A stretch of 23,948 nt of DNA from assembly GCA_019649035.1 (NCBI GenBank), contig BMAT01002294.1, positions 250,406 to 274,353 of the forward strand, in the 5' to 3' direction. Numbering within the stretch: the first letter of the stretch is position 1; each line of letters opens with the position of its first letter. Of the stretch, positions 12,301 through 21,448 are shown piece by piece. This DNA comes from Elysia marginata (lineage: Eukaryota; Mollusca; Gastropoda; Plakobranchidae). The translations under genes were made by a program, and so were the position numbers. Under the pieces are notes generated by a model. It ran no database searches. It worked only from the letters and a program-made list of their open reading frames with translations, and was not told the origin of the DNA.

Positions 12301-15300
12301 ATGACCTTACACTCTCTACAGTCACTTACGAATTCAAAACCTGAGAGAGGCAAAGACGTGAGTAAACAGCCTTTCCCAAGAACAAAACATCGGCCTGACA
12401 AGGTGTCCAGACATAGTGTCTACCACTAGACCGCCATGCCACACTTCGCTAAGGCAAAACAAAATCTAGAACATTGGGTAGAACATTAGCTTACCTCAAG
12501 AGAAGCTTGAGAGCTGTGGGCAGATGGTGGTAGAGACCTGGTCACAAGTTTGGGAGATCCATTAGGTGCATCATTTGATGACTTCTGGTCAAAATTAAAA
12601 ACTCAGTATTAGGAGGATTTATTGTGCTTTTTCCTGACTCAAGTTTTACATCGATTCTTCAAAATAATAAGGCAATAAACAATGGTTCTTTTCAAAAATC
12701 TTAATCTCTACCTTGTGACTGCTATAGAAAAGATATGCTGGTGAGGGAATTAAAAAAAAAATACTTACACTATTCACCGTTAGATCATCAGAATATTCTT
12801 GCTGTAGCTCACGTCTCTCAATCTGTATTTCTATCCTTCAGGAAAAAAAAATACAACAGATTTTGGAGAAGAAAAATTAGTCTTTTATTAAATCAATCAG
12901 GTAACAGTAAAGCAAAGTCGTTAATAAGACCTAAACTCACAGCACGGTAGAAGCTGATAATTCTCACAACTCTTATAACTCTTATAATATAGTTCTTGAA
13001 TATAATCAGTATTCTTTTGTTTTATAGATGTTTACAAGTTAACAAATACAACCTAAATCGTTAAAATTGTTTTGCTTGAATAATTTTGAGAGCTTTTTTA
13101 CAGTTTCTATACTTTCTAAAGCCAAAATTTATGTGGCATATAAAATATTCAAATCAAATCAATTTTATGAACTCCAAATGTGAAGGCAGTCAATCATTAC
13201 TTACTATAAAAATATATCTTTAAACTACGTTCATAACTACTAACTATTCATACAAGTATGCTTTATTACTTGTTTTCTTTGGTCCATTTCAGGCTCTTCA
13301 TTGCTTCCTTGGCTGAGAATACTTTAGTTCCAGAAACACCCACAAGAATTTCACCCTAGTTTAAAAGGAGGAAAAAATGTTACATATTTGATTTGAGAAG
13401 ACATTTTATACCACAGGCCTACATCATTGTGTGTGGTTAAAAAGAAAAAGAAAATTTTATCTTACATGGTTGCTGTTATCTACCACTTAATTGTTTTAAA
13501 ACATGTTCATGAAATAAAAAGAAAACATCCCTCTTCTGTTCTAACACAATAATAAAAGCTTTAGGCCTCCTGCAGTAAAAAGAAAATTCAGTAGAATATG
13601 AGAGAGTCAAAAATTTCTAAGAGAAGAAATAAGTATTCAAAGCTTGGTCATTGCATTAAGAGTAATGAAATATCTGTCCAGTATAATTATAAAATACTAT
13701 AATATGACAAACATACAAAATCAGCTTTATGGAGTTGTCTACCCTGAGATAACAGTTGAGACTAACCTAAAGTGTATACAGGCATGTAAATGACAGACGG
13801 AAAAAAAATCTAAATGCAAGATGAGACTCTCGGTCTTATGAAGCTAAAATAATAGTTGTAATATTTTTAATTATTTTTTTTTATTTTCCAAAATATAATC
13901 ATAGAGAAGCATAAAGAAGAACAACTCTCTAAGCATCCCTTGGGAGCAGATTACTTGCAAGCAGAATTTGACCTGCAGCTTGATTTTTGTTCTTTCTAAA
14001 ATTGAGCTGGGATTCCCTATTTATACAAAAAACAATTTCAAATCAGGTTAAATCTTAGAGGCATCCATGTCTATGCCCAAGGGGAAAAAGTTATGGAAGC
14101 AAAAGAGCTATTACAGTTTATGAGACAGGCACACTTCAAAAGTCTGATTTAACCACAGGGACTCCCTGGCAGTAGAAGAGTAAAACTGACTTCCCTTTGA
14201 TGTTGAAACCAGTCTTTTTTTGTTTGTGTCAATGAAAGATCACAGTAATATCTTGTACCTAATTGCCTTTAGGGCTTGCCATCTACCAGATAAGAAATCT
14301 TTAATACAAACATAAAACTATGCTCACATCTTTCAAGTTGGCCATGTGGGCAGGCATTCCAACAATGATGCCTGCTATAACCACCACAGGGTAGAGCCGA
14401 TCTGGCAACAGTTCCTGTTGAAAGAGCATTTTGCACACCCAAAGCTTTAGTGTATGACAGATAATTAAAGCTATCTTAAAAATAAAGATGAAATTGTATT
14501 AATTGAATTACCTAAAAAAAGTAGGACCCATTATACATATATTTCTTTTGCAAAGGAAAATGCTGGGAATTTAAGATAGATCTAGAAAGTTCTTTAGAAA
14601 GTGATCAATTGATGTTAGGTGACAGGAAGAAATGGTAATATTCAAATCTTGAAGTATAATTATAAATAGAATTATCAGATTATAAGAGAAAAAGGAACAT
14701 AGTAATACAATCATACAACTTTCAAGGATTAAACTTACATCTTTGACAGTCATGCCAAGAGATTGATCTGCTGATATCTTATTCAATTCAACTGTAACAA
14801 TCTCTCTCTTTTTCCTCTCTTCTGCAACTTTCTGTTTCCAAGGTAGTGCATCTAGTTGTAAAAAAAAAACAACAATGTAATGTATAATCAGATACCCTTC
14901 TAATGCAATTTAAACTTCATCCTGCTGCTAGCTAAATGAACTATAGCTCTATGAGATCACAATGCTTCATGCTAAATCAGGTTATTGTGAGGCTTGCAGT
15001 GTTTCTCTAAACCTACTTATAAGAAAGAATTGTTAAACTGACCAAAAACGCTTCTTTCGTAACTAAAAGTGGGAATTGTTATGTCTGAAAAAAACATTGA
15101 TTGGTAAAAAATTGCTGTTCATAACAGAAAATTGTCAGAACTTTTTTAATAAGACATTCCTCACATTATTGTATCACACAGATAACACTAACCAACTGAA
15201 GCTGTACAGTAAAAGTAAGCTCCTTTTGGTATAAAGCGCAGTCTGCTAGCCCCTTTGATGAGGACCTCAAAGACCCCGTGGCCAACCTCCACCCCATCCA

Positions 15301-18300
15301 CACGTATACTCTGGCCAGAACTACGCTCTGTATCAACATGGGGGTAGAAGAATGGCTTGAACCGCATCTTATACATGGGCAGGGTGTGCTTTTTCCGGAT
15401 GATGCGTCTGATCTGAATGATAAATTGGAAAAAAGTAATGAAGACTTGGTTGCTTAATTGATGGGTTAGATTTCAGGTAAAAAATATGATAAGAAACTAA
15501 CATTTTTGTCTGATTTACTCATCAGATGTAAAAGAAAACAATACACTCTTTTAAAAATATTGCAGCACCAACTTGGTGTGTATGCCCCAAGAGATAAAGC
15601 TGATCTTCAAATACAAAGACAATTTTTTTTAAATATGATGATTAAAAGAGATATAAAGAAACATTACATTGTTAAGAGAGCTACTAAAAGAAACATAGTT
15701 TTTTAAGTATCATAACATTAAATATTTATTGATTAGCTTAATATCTACTCCACTCACAACATTTTGAAGAATCAGCAATGGCAAACCCACATGAGCAAAA
15801 GACGCATAAAATGCTCTAAATTGACACCTATTCATATGCCAAGAAGATATCGACTGATCACCTTTTTAAAGTATAATATAAATAATCTACCTGATTGGCA
15901 AAAATTCCTTTAAGTTTAGGCATAGGTCGACCATCCAGTTGGGCTGACACATCTAAGTCTATTTCAGGTTCCTGCAGTAAAAAAAAATATAGACCACCGA
16001 TTTTCAACAATTGCAATTATGTTCCGCAATCCATTTTTTCAAACAATCTTATTATTTTTCACTTACAGTAATATGATAAAACTTTTAATTTGGATATTAT
16101 TATGTAATCAGTAGTTAATACGGCACAATATACAGTATTTATATATCACAATTGTAATATTACGAGGCCCATGATCAAATGCACCTTTTGAAAATATTCT
16201 TTAAAGTAAACACCAATTTTCACAAGACCAAGACATAACTACATAAAAATAAGCATGACAAACTAATTGCTTAAAGTACTCACTTCATAAAAGGACATGC
16301 ACCAATGACTGAACGGGTGTCTACTGAAGCGGAACCTCAGTAAACCACGAACTTTGAGCACTTGAACGGAGACAAAGGCAACTCGACCAAAAGGTAAAGC
16401 TGCATCCACTGCTATCTGGAACCCCCCATCATACATTATCCTGGCTCGAATGTCGAGAGTCTGGGCAGGTTTGAGAAGTTAATGACATTGCTTCCAATTT
16501 AAATCGGAAAATATTTTTACTGACTAGATGCCTGCAGCCTTCATTACATTTTAAGTATTTTTCCAAGGCTGTACATTTTAACACATTATATGGTTTTAAT
16601 TAAAGTTTTTAAATTGCATCCTAAGTTAAAAGAGAAACTTACCATCTTAACCCTCAGAATAATGGATAATATAACTACACAACATATACCTTTTCTTGGT
16701 CTCACATGTTACAAGCTCTGCAATGAATGAGAGATTAAGTAATTCCATTTTCCTAGTTTCTTTGTGTTAGACTTCGGCAACCATAAAATCAGTGATTTTG
16801 ATAGTCAATAAAAGCAAGGCAGTTTATTCTAAATTTTAAATAAAATCATAATAACATGATTAAATTTCTGGGTTGTTCTTTTTTTGTAGCCTACTTGTTG
16901 CTTTTAACTTGTAGCAAATTACTGCAAAAATTGTATCATTAGAAAGTTTTTTTTTAATCAGTGAATCAAAGAACAGGCTTCTTTTATTGCGAAAATCAGC
17001 AATGGATCCTTTGCAGCTTTGTAAGTTTTGACCTTGAGAATTTCTACTTAGATAAATTGACTGCAATGGATATAGTTTCAAAACTGATCACCCTGAACTA
17101 CTGACCCAATACAGCTAACACAGGTAAGATAACTCGATACAATGTCACAACTTACACAGGAATGTGAACAATACACTCTCATTCATAGCTCACTGTATTA
17201 CAATAACTTGGTCACCCACTTTTTTAACATTGTGACATCAACAAGGGATAATACAAAAGTAACTTAATCAAATTTAGAACAAGAATCCAATTATTATGAG
17301 GTAAAAAAAAAGTTCAAATCCCCCAAAGTTTTCTTTCCTCAAATATAAATTTCACACACCTGGCTTGATTGGGGGGGGGGGGGNNACAAAATATGCAACT
17401 TGCCAACCTATAGTCTACAAATAAATGATGCTTACCTGAATCACATCTGCAACAACATCAGACTTATCAACAGAGATGCCCATAAAGACTGGGAAGTTGT
17501 CTCCTAGGTTGAAATCTCGAAGCTATGGAAAAATTTTAAAATTAATCTGAAGACTTGGAAAATCCAGTCTCTAAAACAAAATTTAATATGTTCCATATAG
17601 ATCATTAGATGGTTTAGAAAATCCAATCTTTGGTAAAGAATTTACAAATGTAATGTTTCTCATGAATTTGAAGATTCAGTCTCTGACAAAGATCTTTAAA
17701 ATATTCATTATTTAATGACTTCAAAAATTTCAACATTTGCCGTTGTTGTATATATGTGTCTTGCACCTTTAAGCACTAAACAAGGTTTTATTTTCTCGAA
17801 AACTGTTCTAGATGTATTCTCCCTAACTTATTAGCTACAAGTTAGACTTTACAGAAGTATACAATGGTTTTGATTTTGAATCTAGATATAATTCAAATGA
17901 GTTTAAAAAACAAACATGAAGATAATGTCATAAAAAGACCTGCATGATAAACCACTCGTGGTCAAAGGCCTCAAGATGCAAGCAACTAAGCGTCACACAA
18001 AAACCCAAAATATTATTGATAGATACTTAAGTAAAACCACTCCCCTGTTTACCAAAAGATAAAACACTTACATATAGCTCATCAACCAGAATTCCACTCC
18101 TAGACCTGAGAATCTCTTCAAACTCTGTCTGTATTTTCTTTGTCAAAAACCTGCAGGAAATAAGTTCATCCATAATGTTTGTACTAAATGTGTAGCCTCT
18201 CTCTAAATGAGTATTCTCGGATGGTATCCTGTTTTAATCAGTGGAAAACTGTAATATTGGGATAAGTCAATAAGAAAAAAAAATGAAATGGGTAATTTCA

Positions 18301-20796
18301 GATTTTAAGATACTGACTTCATCATACTTTTCAAGGTGGGCCTATGTTTTAATCATTACCATGGTATCATATTGGTTAATAAAAATGAAAAGGAACTACA
18401 AACATGTATAAAGTATTATAGTATAGGAAAACTTATATTTCAAATCTCTTGGCATGCATGGTAGCAATTAATTTAAATCTGAAATTAAGGCATAGGTGTA
18501 GGCTAAGACAAGTAAAACAGACAAGCACAAACCTTCTAAGCTGAAGTGAGTCTTGCAGTTCAGAAAACATGAACTGAAGGAAAAAATTGAACCATGCTCC
18601 GTCTTCTTTCTTGCTGCGTACATCATCTGCAAGTCGACTCTTGAGGACCTGGACAATGATAGGATCAAGGGTCAAGCAGGATAAAATGCTTCAAAACATG
18701 TGTGAACCCAATTAAGAGAAATTGATGAAAAGAAGGGGAATTGAGTGTAGAAAGCTACATTTACATGTTTACACAACAGGATAAACAATACACACAAAAA
18801 CTTATATGGGACTGGACAAGTTAATCTGATCAATCTAGATTTCCATGAGATATTAAAACATAAAAAACACACACCAAACTAGGCTGTAAAATTAGTATGT
18901 CTACCTACTTTTTAAACTTACTTTTTGGCTTAATCAGATATTGAGATTGCAGGCCAAGGTTTAAAATTTTTTTCTTAAGAGCTTTTTTTTGTGTTGGGAT
19001 ATTTAAATTTAAAAATCATACTGACATTTTGCCACTCTGAATATTATTTTCAAACTCAACATGTCTAACAACTAGTCCAGATGAAACAGTTGTCAACACT
19101 TTCACATAACAAGGCGTTGACATTTTTGTGAAAAGATATAAAAACCTCTTTCAATTTTAGACATCTACAAAGAAAAAAAAGAATAAGCCTACTTTAAATG
19201 GGTGTTATCTGAATAAAAAAATTTTCTGACATCCGAAACACTGGAATATTTAAACTGGCCATTAGACATACAATATCTAAAAACTTCTTAGCTGTATCCT
19301 GCTTTAAAAGTAGAGAAGAGAGGAATTTTCATTGTACCTATAATTTTGCAATGTCTTTACTTTTTACACAATCATTTTAGGTGGGATGTATATCTCTGTC
19401 CATCATGAAAGCAATTAAAATTGGTAAATGGAGAGCACCTCAAAGATGCAAATGTGCATTGGATTAGTTCAATGAGAAACAAAATCATATTCCTTTGGAA
19501 GTTATTAACCAGGAAAAGGGGAAACAACAGTTACAAGGGATAAAAACAAAGTTATTTTAACAGAAAAAAAAAAAACATTTTCAGATGAAAAGTTTGAGGT
19601 AAGAGAAAGAAATTAACAAAACTAACATGGGCTGAATGAACAAATATGTTATTGTACCAGCATAACACTGCAAATAGCATGACATTTGGATTTAAGTTTT
19701 TAAGTTTCTTACTCCGATTCCTCTTGAATTGGCTTGATTTTCTGTTTTGAAAATTTAGAATCTTTTAACTAAAAAAGTTTTTTAAAAAAACATTAAAAGT
19801 TTGAGGTCTGCAAGATTCAAAACAAAAAGATTAATAGTCTAACAGAAAAGAATCGTTTTTTTTTATTCTTTTCTCAGCAATTGCAGGCTTATGAAATTAA
19901 AACCTTTGTTTCACCTATTGATTATGTTCGCTTACATTGGTAAACAATGTATCCTAAAATGTCTTTACCTCTATGGCCTATTCTCCTTATCTCCTTCTAC
20001 AACTATTCTCTTATGTTTGTTTTGTTCCTCACTTATAGAAATAAAAATAGTGAAAAGGAGAAGACCCAGTCACAAAGCATTTGGGCGTGATATCAAGTCT
20101 TGTGAGCATAGGAAAATTCATCCGTTGTCTGTCTAGACACACTATAGTATTTTCTTCATTGCATATCAGTTGGAAAGACAGTACCTTATTTTAAAGAAAG
20201 GAAACGAACTGTAGAAGAAAAAGAAGAAAGTAGATCACATTCAAGAATCTTGATAATGCAGCTAATTTGCACAGAAGAAATTCTATATATATACACGGGT
20301 GTAAGATTACACTGCAATGTGACATGACTTAACAAACCAAAAACAAGGCCAAATGTCGTTACATTTCAATGCAACAGCTAGTTTGTAATCTAAAGGAAGT
20401 TTTCTGCATTGAAAAAAAATGAAAAAAAATTAACTTCTCAGTATCACTGAACTCTTGACAAACCAAGCCCACAGAATCATTTTCTCTGCGTGATGAATCA
20501 AAGTTACATGTACTCACATCAGGCATGCGGACCTCTGAGGCTTTGAACTGTGGTGGCGATTGAGGCGTGACCCTATTATAAAGCCTCCAAAAGACAACCG
20601 CTTCAAGTGCCAATAAAGCCAAGACGCCCCCAAGGAAAGAGAGCAGCACGAGCACACCACGATCCATCAAGAACTCTAGGTACATGTTGGCAAGCACCAG
20701 CAGGTAGTGCGTGGGCGGGAACATGTCCACATAAGTCCAGGCTCGCCCCAACAGACTCTCACCACCAGACTGTGCGTCTGCCATTTGGTCACCCAT
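1845..20796 (-). CDS. PDZD8: PDZ domain-containing protein 8 (PDZD8), complete 23-exon gene
   Basis: PDZD8 is an ER membrane protein that moves lipids and tethers the ER to late endosomes/lysosomes (via Rab7) and mitochondria; that role is known from the animal family. In the sequence, 23 exons join in phase into 1394 residues. Order: membrane segment (~47-70), SMP domain (~110-295), PDZ (~362-451, carboxylate loop SLGM), C2-like fold (~500-625), C1 zinc finger (703-752), paired coiled coil (~898-941 and ~961-1002), then a disordered tail to 1394. Family landmarks include HTLP.YK.RFKPFF at the SMP end, NPTW in the C2, CDYC in the C1 and DALRLLMLQY in the second helix. From memory the human protein is about 1150 residues, so the tail is an extension. 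The ATG at 20796 is the first in-frame ATG after a TGA (20833-20835) and sits in a strong context (ACCATGG). All introns have GT/AG ends. Confidence 0.95.
3606..3879. repeat. Inverted-repeat cluster in PDZD8 intron 22
   Basis: CAGGATTTTT (3819-3828) pairs with AAAAATCCTG (3850-3859), a perfect 10-bp inverted repeat with a 21-nt loop. GTCAGGATTT (3817-3826) also pairs with AAATCCTGAC (3870-3879). Another AAAAATCCTG copy ends at 3627. Possibly the remnant of a palindromic transposon; the rest of the intron (3309-4231) is plain AT-rich sequence. Confidence 0.5.
4232..4426 (-). CDS. PDZD8: PDZD8 exon 22: helical region and start of coiled coil (residues 843-907)
   Basis: AACAG acceptor, donor GTCAGT (non-standard third base), 65 codons, phase 0. 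It encodes a basic helical stretch (RFRNLKEQTDRMKDNVLKHL) and ends PLLRKDKLEEM, entering the coiled coil. The SAKQVGAQLF segment matches the family's A(K)(E)(I)G..L(Y) element before the helix. Confidence 0.9.
4427..6108. other. PDZD8 intron 21
   Basis: 1682 bp, AT-rich. The only structure is a purine-rich AG/AAG tract on plus at about 5618-5720. No gene seen. Confidence 0.8.
5618..5720. repeat. Imperfect purine (GA-rich) tract
   Basis: Low-complexity AG-rich sequence such as AGAGAGATAGAGAGAGAAGA. It explains the overlapping open frames on both strands here. Confidence 0.85.
6109..6225 (-). CDS. PDZD8: PDZD8 exon 21: Ser-rich linker before coiled coil (residues 804-842)
   Basis: Acceptor CTTAAG after a CT-rich stretch, donor GTAGGG, 39 codons, phase 0. 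It encodes TMSADRLSSQNLSSLLEV and LRSESLPE. The RSES sequence is a plausible basophilic kinase site. No known fold. Confidence 0.85.
7465..7502 (-). CDS. PDZD8: PDZD8 exon 20: 38-nt micro-exon, acidic linker (residues 791-803)
   Basis: TTACAG acceptor, GTAAGT donor. It encodes KDEEVDLDNAED, strongly acidic. It is needed to convert phase 1 (exon 19) to phase 0 (exon 21). Skipping it would shift the frame. Confidence 0.85.
8294..8403 (-). CDS. PDZD8: PDZD8 exon 19: linker after C1 (residues 754-791)
   Basis: TCTAAG acceptor, GTAAGC donor, phase 2 in and 1 out. It encodes SGVRKRNAEDEVWKPL and a neutral linker ending GRKT. No domain recognised; the phase is fixed on both sides. Confidence 0.87.
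8966..9060 (-). CDS. PDZD8: PDZD8 exon 18: second half of C1 zinc finger (residues 723-754)
   Basis: TTGTAG acceptor, GTAAGT donor, phase 0 in and 2 out. It supplies Cys731, Cys734, His739, Cys742 and Cys752. Full pattern: H-X12-C-X2-C-X11-C-X2-C-X4-H-X2-C-X9-C. The X11 spacing is shorter than the X13-14 of phorbol-ester C1 domains, which points to an atypical C1. In the family this domain binds acidic lipids and helps Rab7 engagement. Confidence 0.95.
9808..9889 (-). CDS. PDZD8: PDZD8 exon 17: first half of C1 zinc finger (residues 695-722)
   Basis: ATTCAG acceptor, GTAAGT donor, phase 2 in and 0 out. It encodes HQFESTTFISATFCDYC: the first zinc ligand His703, 12 residues, then Cys716 and Cys719 of the C1 motif. 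Confidence 0.95.
10063..10356 (-). CDS. PDZD8: PDZD8 exon 16: C2 end and linker to C1 (residues 597-695)
   Basis: GTGCAG acceptor, GTAGAA donor, phase 2 on both sides. It encodes MYGDLSLGFHFHP (the family's YGDI.I.F.(Y)L strand that closes the C2 fold) and then a Ser/Asn/Lys-rich linker. The second-largest coding exon, and clearly more GC-rich than the flanking introns. Confidence 0.93.
10644..10750 (-). CDS. PDZD8: PDZD8 exon 15: C2-like domain (residues 562-597)
   Basis: TTTTCAG acceptor, GTAAGT donor, phase 0 in and 2 out. It encodes ASLNLDDIYLHCL, the C2 strand after the G.(V)S(L) turn, matching the .SL.L.D...GCL segment of PDZD8. Confidence 0.9.
11409..11552 (-). CDS. PDZD8: PDZD8 exon 14: C2-like domain core (residues 514-561)
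   Basis: Acceptor GATATAG, donor GTAAGT, 48 codons, phase 0. It encodes NPTWNQKFIFTV, HYLNVCLWSK and HDVLVGY. These follow the C2 pattern NP.WN..F.F.V ... L.(V)..W.K ... D...G. I see no full set of calcium-binding Asp residues, so calcium binding is not implied. Confidence 0.92.
11906..11962 (-). CDS. PDZD8: PDZD8 exon 13: start of C2-like domain (residues 495-513)
   Basis: AACAG acceptor, GTATGG donor, 19 codons, phase 0. It encodes SSRRTLSKLACE, which reads directly into NPTWNQKF in exon 14, as the third C2 strand reads into the NP.W...F motif. Confidence 0.88.
12328..12445 (-). mobile_element. Degraded tRNA-derived SINE in PDZD8 intron 12
   Basis: Minus strand: GGCATGGCGGTCTAGTGGTA is a tRNA-like A-box head. 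After a decayed B-box region comes TTCTTGGGAAAGGCTGTTTA and CTCTCTCAGGTTTTGAAT. That body (GGGAAAGGC..TTTAC.C....T...CTC..CAGGT..GAAT) resembles a SINE body common in molluscan genomes as I recall it. The boundaries are approximate. Confidence 0.6.
12495..12584 (-). CDS. PDZD8: PDZD8 exon 12: linker between PDZ and C2 (residues 465-494)
   Basis: GACCAG acceptor, GTAAGC donor, 30 codons, phase 0. The segment is Ser/Pro-rich and disordered-looking (SLPPSAHSSQASLE). Family members have a long, poorly conserved linker here; in this gene it is short. Being in phase and linker only, it could be skipped without a frameshift. Confidence 0.85.
12769..12835 (-). CDS. PDZD8: PDZD8 exon 11: last PDZ strand (residues 442-464)
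   Basis: Acceptor CTGAAG preceded by a T-run, donor GTAAGT, phase 2 in and 0 out. It encodes KIEIQIERREL, the closing PDZ beta strand, then acidic linker. A short exon of 67 nt; the reading frame is fixed by its neighbours. Confidence 0.9.
13270..13355 (-). CDS. PDZD8: PDZD8 exon 10: PDZ domain (residues 414-442)
   Basis: AACTAG acceptor, GTAATA donor (weak beyond GTAA), phase 0 in and 2 out. It encodes GEILVGVSGTKVFSAKEAMK, the GD.IL.V.G..V.S..(E/Q)A...L portion of the PDZ fold with Asp absent (GEI). Confidence 0.93.
14328..14414 (-). CDS. PDZD8: PDZD8 exon 9: middle of PDZ domain (residues 385-413)
   Basis: CAACAG acceptor, GTGAGC donor, 29 codons, phase 0. It encodes VVVIAGIIVGMPAHMANLKD, the PDZ beta strand followed by the G.PA..A.L helix that precedes GD.IL in this fold. 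Confidence 0.94.
14739..14851 (-). CDS. PDZD8: PDZD8 exon 8: first part of PDZ domain (residues 347-384)
   Basis: CTAG acceptor after a T-rich tract, GTAAGT donor, phase 1 in and 0 out. It encodes REIVTVELNKISADQSLGMT. SLGM at about 377-380 is the carboxylate-binding loop equivalent of GLGF. Confidence 0.94.
15193..15412 (-). CDS. PDZD8: PDZD8 exon 7: end of SMP and SMP-PDZ linker (residues 274-347)
   Basis: ATTCAG acceptor; donor GTTAGT (non-standard third base); phase 0 in, phase 1 out. It opens IRRIIRKKHTLPMYKMRFKP, the signature that closes the PDZD8 SMP domain. It continues with GVFEVLIKGASRLRF and AYFYCTASV, a beta-rich linker resembling the first half of a C2 fold. The low strand coordinate is fixed by the shared Asp codon with exon 8. 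Confidence 0.95.
15891..15971 (-). CDS. PDZD8: PDZD8 exon 6: SMP domain (residues 247-273)
   Basis: CTGCAG acceptor, GTAGAT donor, 27 codons, phase 0. It encodes EPEIDLDVSAQLDGRPMPKL, matching the family's (D/E)P.IDF.V...L.GRPMP.L segment, and ends FANQ before the basic stretch in exon 7. Confidence 0.94.
16284..16460 (-). CDS. PDZD8: PDZD8 exon 5: SMP core beta strands (residues 188-246)
   Basis: CCCAG acceptor, GTGAGT donor, 59 codons, phase 0. It encodes MYDGGFQIAVDAALPFGR and then RGLLRFRFSRHPFSHW. The Y(N/D)GGF..A.D pattern and the P(F)(T/S)HW element are SMP features seen in PDZD8. Confidence 0.94.
17371..17385. other. G13 homopolymer followed by two undetermined bases
   Basis: Thirteen G residues (17371-17383) are followed by NN (17384-17385) inside PDZD8 intron 4. 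This looks like an unresolved homopolymer in the assembly. It does not touch an exon. Confidence 0.95.
17436..17522 (-). CDS. PDZD8: PDZD8 exon 4: SMP domain (residues 159-187)
   Basis: CATAG acceptor, GTAAGC donor, 29 codons, phase 0 at both ends. It encodes LRDFNLGDNFPVF, the SMP segment where family members carry L.D..LG...P. Confidence 0.92.
18072..18150 (-). CDS. PDZD8: PDZD8 exon 3: SMP domain (residues 132-158)
   Basis: CTGCAG acceptor and GTAAGT donor. The encoded segment TKKIQTEFEEIL is an SMP helix matching the family pattern KK(I)..EFEE(L). It ends ELY in phase 0. Confidence 0.92.
18533..18648 (-). CDS. PDZD8: PDZD8 exon 2: start of SMP domain (residues 94-132)
   Basis: Acceptor is TTGTCCAG. 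The exon encodes an SMP-type opening with the W.N..L...F.ELQDS pattern (GAWFNFFLQFMFSELQDS). It ends in phase 2; the split codon AG|G gives Arg with exon 3. The donor GTTTGT is weaker than consensus, but only this position keeps the frame into exon 3. Confidence 0.9.
18649..20517. other. PDZD8 intron 1
   Basis: The longest intron, 1869 bp, AT-rich. A plus-strand open frame at 19891-20136 looks like chance. First introns often hold enhancers, but no motif supports one here. Confidence 0.7.
20518..20796 (-). CDS. PDZD8: PDZD8 exon 1: N-terminus and membrane anchor (residues 1-93)
   Basis: The ATG at 20796 is in ACCATGG context and follows an in-frame TGA at 20833-20835. A second in-frame ATG lies four codons further on (MADAQ). 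A hydrophobic stretch at about residues 47-70 (GVLVLLSFLGGVLALLALEA, then VVFW) followed by R is the likely ER membrane anchor; a weaker hydrophobic patch precedes it at about 29-42. The exon ends at MPD with donor GTGAGT, phase 0. It is richer in GC than its surroundings. Confidence 0.92.
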
Positions 20797-20970
20797 GGTC
20801 ACAGCATTGACAGTGGTTTGAGATTTTTCAGCTCAAGTCCTGAATATTGAAGATATTCAAAGAGCTGTCCAGCTATTTAACGAAAAGTCCGTGTAAACAG
20901 CATCACGTCTGTTTTTAAGCTTGTCTTTTCGCCTGTTTTTAAGCTTGTCTTTTTCACTCAGAAAAGTCCA
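20797..20970 (-). promoter_or_regulatory. PDZD8 5' UTR / proximal upstream region
   Basis: The extent is approximate. It holds an in-frame TGA (20833-20835), which rules out a longer N-terminus unless splicing removes it. A possible acceptor, AATATTCAG ending at 20840, would allow an upstream non-coding exon. I see no convincing TATA box. A tandem duplication lies at 20909-20953. Confidence 0.4.
20909..20953. repeat. Tandem duplication, two 21-bp copies, upstream of PDZD8
   Basis: CTGTTTTTAAGCTTGTCTTT plus a final T occurs at 20909-20929 and again at 20933-20953, a 24-bp period with identical cores. Each copy contains the palindrome AAGCTT. It sits about 110-160 bp upstream of the ATG. Confidence 0.9.
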
Positions 20971-21186
20971 TGCCATTAAGAGATGTATATCTTATCTGTG
21001 GAATTTAAAAGATTAACATATGGTTAATAAAAATTCAAAATTCAGAAAAGAGGTCAATGAAAGACGTAGAGCAACAGGAGATTTACATTTATATTTTTTT
21101 TGCTGTTTTTTAATATGCTATGCACAGTCCTTTAATTGTTAGCACTTATGTACATCATTGGCAGCCTAGCATAAAACAAGAACAAA

Positions 21187-21282
21187 GAAGAAAAAGAAGA
21201 AGAAGAAGAAGAAGAAGAAGAAGAAGAAGAAGAAGAAGAAGAAGAAGAAGAAGAAGAAGAAGAAGAAGAGGAGGAGGAGGAG
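21187..21282. repeat. (GAA)n/(GAG)n trinucleotide repeat
   Basis: About 24 near-perfect GAA units (about 21196-21269) run into GAG units to about 21281, on plus. On minus it is a pure TTC/CTC pyrimidine tract. The long arginine run readable in one frame is a repeat artefact, not a protein. Confidence 0.97.
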
Positions 21283-21448
21283 CTGCAACTTATGCCGTTG
21301 CGTTACTTGACACAGAAAAGCAGTCAACGTTTACCAAAATTAATGGTAAAGGTCAGTACCAATCTAGTGACATACAAAACGTCAGCATGATTCAACACAA
21401 GGGAATGACCTGATTCTTTGCAGAAATTCTAGGTCAGGACAATGATTG

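Larger units (their letters stand above)
10357..14327. other. PDZD8 introns 9-15
   Basis: The introns around exons 10-15 are AT-rich. Apart from the SINE at about 12328-12445, I see nothing beyond splice signals. The largest gap without a gene is 13356-14327. Confidence 0.7.
14852..18071. other. PDZD8 introns 3-7
   Basis: Introns of 312-975 bp around exons 4-7 (intron 3 is 17523-18071). They are AT-rich; the G13-NN site at 17371-17385 is the only irregularity noticed. Confidence 0.7.

Noticed and set aside
19891..20136. 81-residue plus-strand frame in PDZD8 intron 1
   Set aside because: Hydrophobic and Cys-containing but with no family pattern or transcription signals; consistent with chance in AT-rich DNA.
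20800..20802. GTG two codons upstream as the PDZD8 start
   Set aside because: Eukaryotic initiation favours the ATG at 20796 in ACCATGG context.
21120..21413. Plus-strand frame with a long Arg run
   Set aside because: It is a direct translation of the GAA/GAG microsatellite; no codon or family support.
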